Positions 7,212-14,727 of a DNA stretch of 22,000 bases are shown one piece after another; within the stretch, counting starts at the first letter, position 1, and the number at the start of each line of letters is the position of its first letter. Under the pieces are notes generated by a model. That model did no database searches. It saw only the letters and a program-made list of their open reading frames with translations, and was not told the origin of the DNA. A program made the translations under genes and the position numbers. Source of the DNA: JABEVB01 sp049965775 (GTDB lineage: Bacteria > Planctomycetota > Phycisphaerae > WQYP01); assembly GCA_049965775.1 (NCBI GenBank), contig JBMFVX010000045.1, positions 1 to 22,000 on the forward strand, written 5' to 3'.

Positions 7212-9554
7212 ATGTTGAATCGTCCACCATTTAAGCATCTCCTCCAATATTGCTACATGTCAGCCGCAGCCTGCATTTTGGCCTCAGGCTCGCATGCTCT
7301 TGCCGCGCCGAACGCCGCACTACTGACGCCGCCCCATAGCGCTAAGCCTCCACCCGCGCAACTTTACATTCGACGCTTCAATATTCATGCGCCATGTATT
7401 ACAGCTCTGGCCGAATCTGCATCGGGACGACTGTGGTTTGGCACCGAAGGCCAGGGCATTGTCTCTTATAATCCAAATGTGCCGACGGCAAAGGTTTGGC
7501 AGCACTTCACCAGCCGCGACAATGCGCCCAACAACGTCTACGCCCTGGCCTGCGACCGCGATGGTCGCATATGGGCCGGCAGTTTGAACCATGGCGTTTG
7601 CGTTTATAACGGCAAAAGCTGGAGAGATTACGCCGTTGTAGCCGGAGTTGGCTACGGAACACCCACCCACCGATCGCCGAACGAGCGACTTCTGGCACGC
7701 AATAATGCCATTGGCCCACTGGGATCGCGCATCTTCGCCATCGCCATCTCACCGCTCGATGGCAGCGTGTGGCTCGCCACCAATCGCGGCCTTAGCTGCT
7801 ACAACACCTCCGCACACGCATGGCATTACTACACAGCCGCCAATGGGTTACCCGCCAATGCGATTTCGTGCCTCGCCTTCGCACCCGATGGAAAGCTGTT
7901 TGTCGGCACTCAAAGCCATGGGCTGGCGATAAGCGGCCCCGCAAGCCATTACACCCGATGGCTTCATGTCCGCGGTCCCGATCATCTGCTGACAACGCCG
8001 CGAGGCAAAGGTCTGCCAAGCAACCTGATCAACTGCATCTTAATTGCCAGAAATCCCGATGCGCAAAACCACCCGCCTTATACCGTGTATGTCGGCACAG
8101 ATGGCGGCCTTGCATGGAGCGCCGATGCGGGCAGGAGTTTTGTGTTTCTGCGCGGCCGTAACTACGCCGATAAGGTCCGTGGTATGTGGCATCAGCCGCT
8201 GCATTGGAAGTCTCCCACGGCGCAAATACTCGCAACACTGCTGTCATCTGATTATGTGACGTGCCTGGCTCAGGCCACAAACGGCAATGTGTGGATTGGC
8301 CACCGTGCCACCGGCTTCGATGTGCTCAACGCAGGCAGCGGCAACATTCGCCAAACATTAGGAAACGCCGGCACCACGCATGTTGCAGGGTTTATTGCCA
8401 GCCTCCTCGCTTTGCCTGGCAATGCCATGATGATCGGCGGCTATGAGGACGGCCTGTTTGAGCGCGTTACCCCCGAATCGCAAGCGATGCGCCCCACGGC
8501 CGCACCCGCCGCCAAGAATTCTCCGCCGCATTTTCCTGCCGGCGCCAAGCCGCCCACCGCATTACAACTTCAACATCTTATCACCTTGATAAAGCACGGC
8601 GCAGGTCCAGCACCGGAGGCAGCTTCGTTCGGTCAAGATTGGCAGACTCAGGGCGACTGGTTGGGGCATTATGGCGTTAATTTTGCCCGGCTGTGCGCGG
8701 GCACGCGCAATTTCGCTGATGATGAAGAACGATTCTTCGGCGGCCTCGCTCAAGCCAATATTCAACGCCTTTCATCCCCGCATCAAACGGATGGCGACGT
8801 CGCCTATTACCTTTCATGGACGCATTCGCAGCTACGTCGAACGCTGTTCTTTCCCGATGCCAACGAACGCATAGAAGGCGAATGGAACGATGCCGGCGGC
8901 CGCTACAATCGCTTTTACCAAGGTCCGGACATGTGGCTGCGGGTGACCGTGCCGCGAGGGCTGTACAAAGTCAGTTTTTATTACCATAACAAAGATGGAC
9001 AATACGGTGAAAACGCCCTCCGCGATTATGTTATAAAAGTTTATCGTGGAGTTGCCGGGCCGCACTACGCCTGGCTGCACGAAAAGCCGCTCGCTCATAG
9101 CCGCGTCATGCAGTTTTGGGGTGGCGTTTATATATCGTTCCTACTTAAGGGCCCGTATTCATATTTGGTGCGGCTCCAGCGCAATAATGGATACTGGATG
9201 GCGGTGCAGGGCATGTTTATGGATCGCCTGGCCGGGCCAAAGCTTGATGCTGGCTATACCAATCTTGATGGGCTCCCCATCTCCCATTACCGCCCGCCAA
9301 ACCCGCCGGCCAAACCAGCGCCGGCCCTTGCGCCGGCGCTGCAGCTTTGGCAACTCCTGAACGAGGCATCAAGCTACAGCCAGACGGATTTAGCCTTGCA
9401 ATGGCCCGCACGCGTGCTCGCATACCGATATATGAAGGCCAACGGTGCCTCTGCGCCACTGCTGCAACACTGCCGCTGGAAGCTAAGTTTATGGCAGCCC
9501 AGCGACCGCCAACATTTTGACGCCATGATGGCCCAATTGGCGAATCGGCCATAA
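7212..9554 (+). CDS. Exported beta-propeller protein with C-terminal FWGGVY/DRL domain
   Basis: The protein is 780 residues. The start is supported by GAGG at 7202-7205 with 6-base spacing. A signal peptide is present (hydrophobic to about residue 31, SHALAAP); a second Met at residue 16 is an alternative start. Residues about 50-430 hold repeated blades of the two-component-regulator propeller type: LWFGTEGQGI, IWAGSLNHGV, VWLATNRGL, LFVGTQSHGL, VYVGTDGGL, VWIGHRATG and MMIGGYEDGL, often preceded by GLPxNxI. The C-terminal part (about 480-700) is a separate beta-rich domain with WNDAGGRYN, GPDMWLRVTVP, YYHNKDGQYG, FWGGVY and FMDRL, a pattern I associate with exported planctomycete proteins. 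There is no kinase or helix-turn-helix domain, so it is probably an extracytoplasmic binding or scaffold protein rather than a full sensor. The ligand is unknown. It lies 89 bp before the HEAT/STN-like gene and may be co-transcribed with it. Confidence 0.78.
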   Translation: MLNRPPFKHLLQYCYMSAAACILASGSHALAAPNAALLTPPHSAKPPPAQLYIRRFNIHAPCITALAESASGRLWFGTEGQGIVSYNPNVPTAKVWQHFTSRDNAPNNVYALACDRDGRIWAGSLNHGVCVYNGKSWRDYAVVAGVGYGTPTHRSPNERLLARNNAIGPLGSRIFAIAISPLDGSVWLATNRGLSCYNTSAHAWHYYTAANGLPANAISCLAFAPDGKLFVGTQSHGLAISGPASHYTRWLHVRGPDHLLTTPRGKGLPSNLINCILIARNPDAQNHPPYTVYVGTDGGLAWSADAGRSFVFLRGRNYADKVRGMWHQPLHWKSPTAQILATLLSSDYVTCLAQATNGNVWIGHRATGFDVLNAGSGNIRQTLGNAGTTHVAGFIASLLALPGNAMMIGGYEDGLFERVTPESQAMRPTAAPAAKNSPPHFPAGAKPPTALQLQHLITLIKHGAGPAPEAASFGQDWQTQGDWLGHYGVNFARLCAGTRNFADDEERFFGGLAQANIQRLSSPHQTDGDVAYYLSWTHSQLRRTLFFPDANERIEGEWNDAGGRYNRFYQGPDMWLRVTVPRGLYKVSFYYHNKDGQYGENALRDYVIKVYRGVAGPHYAWLHEKPLAHSRVMQFWGGVYISFLLKGPYSYLVRLQRNNGYWMAVQGMFMDRLAGPKLDAGYTNLDGLPISHYRPPNPPAKPAPALAPALQLWQLLNEASSYSQTDLALQWPARVLAYRYMKANGASAPLLQHCRWKLSLWQPSDRQHFDAMMAQLANRP

Positions 9555-9643
9555 AATATTGCGTTATAATGACCATCGAACGGCGATGTTTACTGCCGCA
9601 GCTACTTGTAACGTCCAAGATTGCCAAATACGGAAGGACTTGT

Positions 9644-11152
9644 ATGCTAACGATCGTAAAATACCACTCTCGCCGCCTGCCGCTTACCGCCTGCATATCT
9701 GCGGCAATGGCCGGAGCCATCGGCATAGCCACGGTCTTGGCCGCCGCGCCCGGCAGCCAAATTGTTCTAACCCCCAGCCATCCTACGGCGACCAGCACGG
9801 CACCAGCCGCAGTGCCGCAGGTAAAAATAGACATTTCAACCATCGTTGCCCCCCTGCCGGGACGGTCGCCAAAACCATCGCCTGTGCCATTGCCAACCCC
9901 GGCTACCGTACCGGCTGCCAAACGCCCTGTGTCAGCACAAAATGACGCGGCTGAGCAAAAGCAGATTCAAAAACTCATTCACGCATTACTCAGCGACCGC
10001 TACGAAGTGCGCCACGCCGCAGCGACCAAGCTCCTCGCCCTGGGCGATGCCGCCCTGCCCGCCATGAAGACCGCCCTCCAAGGCCTGACCACGCCTGAAA
10101 TGCGCCATTTGCTGCGGCAAAACATTCGCGAAATAACACAGAAAGACCTCCTGCGTGGCCCGCTCATCACGCTTAATCTTAGAAATGCATCCGTCAATGA
10201 TGTGCTTAAAGCTGTATGCAGTCAGGCAGGAAGTCATATTTCGTTTATGCAACCCAACTCGGCCGGTGCGGTAAGCCTCAACGTGGTCAAACAACCTTTT
10301 TGGAAGGTCATCCAAACCATCGCCGAAAGCACCGGCGTTTCACCCATGATGGGTTATTACAACAACACACCCGGCATTGCTTTTGGCCCCAACGGCCTGC
10401 TGCAAAAAGGCGACTTTGCATCGTTCGACGGGCTTTTTGCCGTTACATTGCAAAGCCTCACCATGCAGCGCAGCATCATGCTCAGCGGCGCCAACCCACA
10501 AAAGACCAGCTCATTCACAGCCTCAATGAACCTGCTATCCATCCCTGGAAAGGTCGGCCCATTGCAGGTGCAGCAGCCGGTTATTTCAAAAGCGATAGAC
10601 AACAAGGGCAGCTCGCTGACCTCTCAAAATCCAATCAATCAGTGGTGGCAGCAGGGCTATATTACCGCCGTTTACAATGCCACAGCGCAACTGCAATGGC
10701 CCAAAAACCATGGAACTGCCATTCGTGAGCTTAAGGGCTATATACCCGTTATGGCCAGCATGCACAAAAAGGTCATCAGCTTGACGCTCAACAAAAACGG
10801 CAAGGCCCATACCGCCATCGGAGGCTTTACGGTATCCATCAACAACCTGCACAGGGTTGGAAACATGTGGCAGTATCAATATGTGGTGCAAACACGGTAT
10901 GGTGCAAACACCCTTTCGCCGGCTCTGCAGAATATTGCCAATCAACTCGATAGCTTTAATGCCCTGCAATGCTACAGTGCCACCGGCGCTCTGCTGCAAT
11001 ATGGGGGTGGCAACGGCGGCGGCAACCAGGCCCGATATACACTTCAAGAGAATGTGCAAAATGGCAAGCCGGCAAAGTTCGTGCTGACGGTATACCTCGA
11101 ACAGCAGAACTTTCATGTTAAATTTGACTTTAAAAATGTACCGATGCCTTGA
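9644..11152 (+). CDS. Exported protein with HEAT-like and secretin N0/STN-like segments
   Basis: The protein is 502 residues. The start at 9644 has GGAAGGA (9632-9638) with 5-base spacing and gives an immediate signal peptide (hydrophobic about 13-35, ending AAAPG). The frame is also open from 9569, but without a comparable site. A Pro/Ala/Thr-rich linker fills about 40-100. Residues about 108-165 resemble HEAT-type helices (ALLSDRYEVRHAAATKLLALG). Residues about 175-250 read like the secretin/TonB N-terminal short domain: ITLNLRNASVNDVLKAVCSQAG, then VSLNVVKQPFWKVIQTIAESTG. The C-terminal half is beta-rich with no family I know and no obvious secretin barrel. It may be a periplasmic partner that uses an N0-type fold for protein contacts. 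It follows the propeller gene on the same strand. Confidence 0.72.
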   Translation: MLTIVKYHSRRLPLTACISAAMAGAIGIATVLAAAPGSQIVLTPSHPTATSTAPAAVPQVKIDISTIVAPLPGRSPKPSPVPLPTPATVPAAKRPVSAQNDAAEQKQIQKLIHALLSDRYEVRHAAATKLLALGDAALPAMKTALQGLTTPEMRHLLRQNIREITQKDLLRGPLITLNLRNASVNDVLKAVCSQAGSHISFMQPNSAGAVSLNVVKQPFWKVIQTIAESTGVSPMMGYYNNTPGIAFGPNGLLQKGDFASFDGLFAVTLQSLTMQRSIMLSGANPQKTSSFTASMNLLSIPGKVGPLQVQQPVISKAIDNKGSSLTSQNPINQWWQQGYITAVYNATAQLQWPKNHGTAIRELKGYIPVMASMHKKVISLTLNKNGKAHTAIGGFTVSINNLHRVGNMWQYQYVVQTRYGANTLSPALQNIANQLDSFNALQCYSATGALLQYGGGNGGGNQARYTLQENVQNGKPAKFVLTVYLEQQNFHVKFDFKNVPMP

Positions 11153-11618
11153 GCACCCGCGGCATCGTCGTTGCATGAATTGCGCCGGTTTTTAAGGGTT
11201 GTCGCCTTGTCTGGCGACCAGACTGCGATTTAAATCTGTCAGCACATCATGCGACGCCCGAGGACCAGCAATCTTCTCCGGTTCAAAACCCAAGGGTACC
11301 CTTTTGGCCGCAAGATGGAAGAAGTAGTTAACCACAAGGGCACCAGGGCATGAAGTTTTTGAATGAGCACTGCGGCGAAATCTCGTGCAGAGAATCAGCG
11401 TCGCAGAGGACGGGGGTTTACCAAAATCCCGATCACAGATGAACACAAAAGGATACCGGGACAGGCGGCACGACGACACGAGGGACCGGACGATGAGGTC
11501 TGGCTTAATATTTTTTTCACGTTCGTTGTGTCGTTGTGTTTAACCAAACCTTCGCTGGGCCGGCTGCGCAGCACCAGACATACCCGCTTACGGATCGCAA
11601 TGGAGCGTTGGCCCGGTT
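11153..11618. other. Gene-free spacer with degenerate intergenic repeat
   Basis: This spacer separates two genes whose 3' ends face it. It includes a short inverted repeat at 11201-11218 (GTCGCC, 6-base loop, GGCGAC) with no T-run, and an imperfect long-loop inverted repeat at 11469-11538. Several stretches (GATGAACACAAAAGGA, CACGACGACACGAGG, GTTCGTTGTGTCGTTGTG) resemble the dispersed CACGAAGGACACGAAG-type intergenic sequence seen in many bacterial genomes. Open frames exist on both strands but look like translated repeat, not genes. Confidence 0.45.
11469..11538. repeat. Imperfect inverted repeat CACGACGACACGA / TTGTGTCGTTGTG
   Basis: The arms 11469-11481 and 11526-11538 are complementary at 11 of 13 positions, and the two mismatches become G-U pairs in one RNA orientation. 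The 44-base interval includes an AT-rich run with seven consecutive T. It is probably a remnant of a dispersed intergenic repeat. A bidirectional terminator between the two converging genes is an alternative, but the loop is long. Confidence 0.4.
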
Positions 11619-12626
11619 TCATTCATTGGGCATAAACCAATCGGTAATAGGTGATTGCATCGCTTCAGAAAGCGTTACGTTGCCGTTGCCGCCGCTGTAT
11701 TGCGGCAAGTTGTTGAATTCAACCGCATGTACAAACTCAACGTGGCCATCGAGAAAGCCCACATTGCCGCCGCCGAGATGGCGCGAGGTCAATTGATCGC
11801 CTCCGTTAAATGCCGGCGGGTCAAATACCTCATCGTTAAAGGGCGAATTGCGAGCCGACTCTTCAATAAATACGACAAAGTTGGCATTGGTAATGGCTCC
11901 GCGCGTCAGCGGGTAGGTCCAGGGTGTGGCGGGCGACGATGAGCCGCTGCCTGAATTGTAAATCTGGCTAAGCGTGGCCGATTGCGAGTTAAGTACCGAG
12001 TTGATTGAATAGCTCCAGTACCCACCCGATTGGCTCACGCCCGAGTTTATTTGACCGGCCGGGTCCATGGTAAGGCAGGCGCCACCGTGGGTGTTGGTTG
12101 AACCATCCAGGCGATCGCCAAGGTCCGCCGGGCACATAAATATTTTAGCTATGTTGGGATTCGCCGGCGGATACGGCGGCCCGCTGAAGCCCCCCTGGGT
12201 AACCGCGGCCATGAGACTAGACATCGAGCCATTGAGCCAGTTGTAAAGAGCTCCGCCCTGGAGACGATAATCCTGCTGATTATTCCAGAACTTTGTATTC
12301 GGATCGCTTGGATTGCTAACGTAAGGGTCATATTTCGCAGGATGCGGGAACAATATGCCATTAAGCGGAAACTGATCATTATCAGATACCAGGTACTCGG
12401 TAAGCCCTTGGGTAAGGCCATGCATATTGCTGGCGCACACCACGGTTTCTGCTTCAGACCGCGCCTGTGACAGCGCTGGCAGCAGAATTGAAATAAGTAG
12501 CGCGATAATGGATATAACCACCAGCAATTCAATCAGAGTAAATGCCTTACGGGTAAACTTGCCTCGCAGCTTGCTGCCGGCGGCCACAGCGGCCGTTCCA
12601 TGGCCGATAACTCTCGCGAATTCCAT
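11619..12626 (-). CDS. Prepilin-type N-terminal methylation protein with H-X9-DG tail
   Basis: A pseudopilin-like surface or secretion-associated protein of 335 residues, a type greatly expanded in planctomycetes and relatives. The start is supported by GGAGAG with 6-base spacing. Residues 1-28 form a long basic leader. The prepilin motif follows as KA|FTLIELLVVISIIALLISILLPAL, so predicted cleavage is after Ala28, not the usual Gly, with the conserved Glu at mature position 5. Next comes the common continuation ALSQARSEAETVVCASNM. The C-terminal DUF1559-type signature is exact: H283, nine residues, then D293-G294 (SRHLGGGNVGFLDGHVEF). The middle is Gly/Ser/Asn/Pro-rich, as in secreted pilin-like proteins. 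It is divergent from the LacI/AraC hybrid regulator across 588 bp, so control by that regulator is plausible. No pilus assembly genes are in the window. Confidence 0.88.
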   Translation of the reverse strand: MEFARVIGHGTAAVAAGSKLRGKFTRKAFTLIELLVVISIIALLISILLPALSQARSEAETVVCASNMHGLTQGLTEYLVSDNDQFPLNGILFPHPAKYDPYVSNPSDPNTKFWNNQQDYRLQGGALYNWLNGSMSSLMAAVTQGGFSGPPYPPANPNIAKIFMCPADLGDRLDGSTNTHGGACLTMDPAGQINSGVSQSGGYWSYSINSVLNSQSATLSQIYNSGSGSSSPATPWTYPLTRGAITNANFVVFIEESARNSPFNDEVFDPPAFNGGDQLTSRHLGGGNVGFLDGHVEFVHAVEFNNLPQYSGGNGNVTLSEAMQSPITDWFMPNE

Positions 12627-12782
12627 AGTTGTCTCTCCAAGGGGTTAAGCAATCCGTTTGCCCAGGAGCCTGTACCAACAAACTCCAAAATACACTGGCC
12701 AAGCCGCTGCATAGCATTGAGATCTTCAAAAGCTGCAGTTGCCGAAGGTGCTTTCCGGCCAATGCCCTCATCCGCTCAGCAG

Positions 12783-12840
12783 GCAGGTTGTGTTACCTGC
12801 AACAACTAAAATGCCGATACAGACTAAGGTTAGTTGCTGC
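12783..12840. repeat. Two overlapping inverted repeats in the pseudopilin leader
   Basis: GCAGGT (12783-12788) pairs with ACCTGC (12795-12800) around a 6-base loop. GCAACAACTAA (12799-12809) pairs with TTAGTTGCTGC (12830-12840) with one mismatch. The two share GC at 12799-12800, so the two folds are mutually exclusive at that point. Read on the minus strand they fall in the likely 5' leader of the pseudopilin mRNA, about 160-210 bases before its start. Confidence 0.5.
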
Positions 12841-13027
12841 GCCCCAAGCGCATCAACCGCACGCCAATTACAACGATCAAGTCGCCGCTTTGATGCAGGA
12901 AAACAATAAAGTCTATAATTCGTTTCTGCGAATATACTTTATATGCTATCTATATGCCACCTACCGGCACTTATAGTTCTTATTGACTTCCCCAACTGTT
13001 CTTTTGTTCTACCGCTCCCATGCTCTC

Positions 13028-13043
13028 GCGGCCCGCAGGCCGC
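13028..13043. repeat. GCGGCCCGCAGGCCGC palindromic repeat, copy 1
   Basis: A 6-bp GC stem (GCGGCC/GGCCGC) with loop CGCA. The same 16 bases occur at 19917-19932, and the flanks are partly alike (CTCCC upstream, CTGC downstream). This suggests a dispersed REP-like element rather than chance. Both copies are intergenic. Confidence 0.55.
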
Positions 13044-13214
13044 TCTGCATATAGCTTTGCGCAAGTAATGATACATTTTGCGTAAAATATGATAGACGTT
13101 AACATGGGATAACGATAGCATTTCGCTTTATAGGCTGTTGGCGGCACTCCATTTTATTGCACCGGCCGGGCCGACAGGGCAGGCATCTTCCGTCAAGCCT
13201 GCGGAAAGGACTTT

Positions 13215-14402
13215 ATGAACGCGAATGGCAATAAAGCCTCGGCAAAGGCCGCCGCACGCAAGCACCGGCACGGACCGCCCGTCGTGGCAATTCTCATGGA
13301 AACGTCCCGATCTTTTGGTCGTGGCGTCGTCCGCGGCATCAGCAATTACGCGCGCGCTCACACCACATGGAATTTTTATATTCAGCCCGGCGATTTTGAA
13401 CAGCGGCTCCCGCCCAGCGACATCTGGACGATTGATGCCGCCATCGGCCGCGTTGCCAATGCTGCACTGGCCGGCGAACTGCAGAGCCGAAATATTCCGG
13501 TTGTATGCCTTGAGCCGGGACCATACCCAGGCCCCCGCTGGGTCACCAACAATACCCGCGAAGTGTGTCGGCTGGCGTTTGAGCATCTGCGTGAACGCGG
13601 GTTCAAGCGGTTTGCCTTTTATGGCACGGGCACCTACTGGGGCAATGCCCGCGGGCAGCATTTTGGGCAGTTGGTGCAGCAGGCGGGCATGTCATGCGAG
13701 GTCTTTGCGCCGGCCAACCAGGCCCAGCACGATGCGCAGTTGCAGCTCGCGGCCTGGCTGGAAAAGCTCACAAAGCCGGTGGGGCTTTTTGCCCAGGACG
13801 ACCTTTCCGGCCGCGAAGCCATTGACGCCTGTCGCTACGCCGGGGTCGCAGTCCCGCAGGATGTCGCCGTCCTCGGAGTAGACAACGACGAACTCGTATG
13901 CGACATTTCGCTGCCGAGCCTTTCAAGTGTGGAACTCAACTGCCAGCGGATCGGCTACGAAGCGGCCCGCATCCTCGATGGCCTTATGCACAACCAGCAG
14001 CCTGAAACGCCGGTAGAAGTCGCCCCGGTCGGGGTGATGGCGCGACATTCAACGGATATTGTCGGCGTGGAGGACCCGGTCGTTGCGGATGCCATACGGT
14101 TTATCAGGGAGCGTGTCAGCAAGCCCATTTCGGTGGAAGATATTCTCGACCATGTGTGCGTGTCACGGCGTACACTTGAGATGCGCTTTGAAAAAGCGAT
14201 CGGCCGGCCACCACACGAAGAACTGCAGCGCATACGCCTGCAGCGGGCGCGGGAGATGCTGATCAACACCGATCTCAAGCTCACAAGCATCGTGCGGCAA
14301 GTGGGCTTTTCAAGCATTCAGTACATGCACCGCATTTTTAAGCGCGAGTTGGGAGTCACACCGATTGAGTTCCGAAGAAAAAACCGCGCCTATGGGGCCT
14401 GA
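13215..14402 (+). CDS. XylR-like transcription regulator, LacI-type sensor fused to AraC-type DNA-binding domain
   Basis: Predicted to bind a sugar with a periplasmic-binding-protein-like domain and to control transcription of carbohydrate-use genes. It is 395 residues, normal for this architecture. The start has AAAGGA (13205-13210) with 4-base spacing. Residues about 22-285 form the LacI-type ligand domain: VAILMETSRSFGRGVVRGI, then VTNNTREVCRLAFEHLRERGFKRFAFYG, then VPQDVAVLGVDNDELVCDISLPSLSSV. The C-terminal 110 residues are an AraC HTH pair: ISVEDILDHVCVSRRTLEMRFEKAIGRPPHEELQRIRLQRAREML, ending VGFSSIQYMHRIFKRELGVTPIEFRR. This matches XylR-type regulators common in planctomycetes and relatives. 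It is divergent from the pseudopilin gene. The sugar is unknown. The GH106-like gene about 10 kb away is a possible but unproven target. Confidence 0.92.
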   Translation: MNANGNKASAKAAARKHRHGPPVVAILMETSRSFGRGVVRGISNYARAHTTWNFYIQPGDFEQRLPPSDIWTIDAAIGRVANAALAGELQSRNIPVVCLEPGPYPGPRWVTNNTREVCRLAFEHLRERGFKRFAFYGTGTYWGNARGQHFGQLVQQAGMSCEVFAPANQAQHDAQLQLAAWLEKLTKPVGLFAQDDLSGREAIDACRYAGVAVPQDVAVLGVDNDELVCDISLPSLSSVELNCQRIGYEAARILDGLMHNQQPETPVEVAPVGVMARHSTDIVGVEDPVVADAIRFIRERVSKPISVEDILDHVCVSRRTLEMRFEKAIGRPPHEELQRIRLQRAREMLINTDLKLTSIVRQVGFSSIQYMHRIFKRELGVTPIEFRRKNRAYGA

Positions 14403-14727
14403 TAATCCGATCGCGCCAAGCCCCCGCAATAACCACTACGATCTCAATCACCGATGGTCAGAAGGGCAATAGCTGGACACTCGGCCCAATAGCACGAAGC
14501 GATTCGAAATTTTTGCGAGTCTGTGCTGCCCCGGCATTTCAAATATTACAGCAATACAAAAACATATTAAAAGCAACTTTGCATCTTCAACACTTTGGGT
14601 CTGATTTCCCCGATCTACAAGCCTGTGCGGGTTAACACACTCTCAACGATTCACTCGCGTTGCGGCATAACTGCCGCTAAACTTGCCTTCATGTCGCACG
14701 GGGCGACATGCCCAGGAAAGAGGTTTC
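14403..14727 (+). promoter_or_regulatory. Leader of the YmdB-type gene with two tandem hairpins
   Basis: There is no gene in this 325-bp stretch. The middle (about 14540-14600) is AT-rich. Two perfect hairpins precede the next gene: GCGGCA-TAAC-TGCCGC (14662-14677) and CATGTCGC-ACGGG-GCGACATG (14690-14710). The second ends five bases before the ribosome binding site GGAAAGAGG (14715-14723). No T-run follows either, so they look like leader structures rather than terminators of the regulator gene. Confidence 0.45.

Larger units (their letters stand above)
12627..13214. promoter_or_regulatory. 588-bp divergent control region (pseudopilin / LacI-AraC regulator)
   Basis: Both flanking genes start from this spacer. 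It is strongly AT-rich at 12900-12990, where promoters most likely lie. It holds an inverted repeat GCAGGT/ACCTGC (12783-12788 and 12795-12800), a second one GCAACAACTAA/TTAGTTGCTGC (12799-12809 and 12830-12840, one mismatch), a GCGGCC-CGCA-GGCCGC hairpin (13028-13043), two TTGCGyAA direct repeats (13057-13064 and 13078-13085) and a GTTAAC palindrome (13098-13103). Any of these could be an operator. No open frame with a good start is seen. Confidence 0.45.

Noticed and set aside
9217..9921. 234-codon minus-strand open frame across the propeller/STN gene junction
   Set aside because: It overlaps two well-supported genes on the other strand and has no start signal or domain.
11201..11218. Terminator hairpin GTCGCC/GGCGAC after the STN-like gene
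   Set aside because: The stem is only 6 bp and neither strand has a T-run after it.
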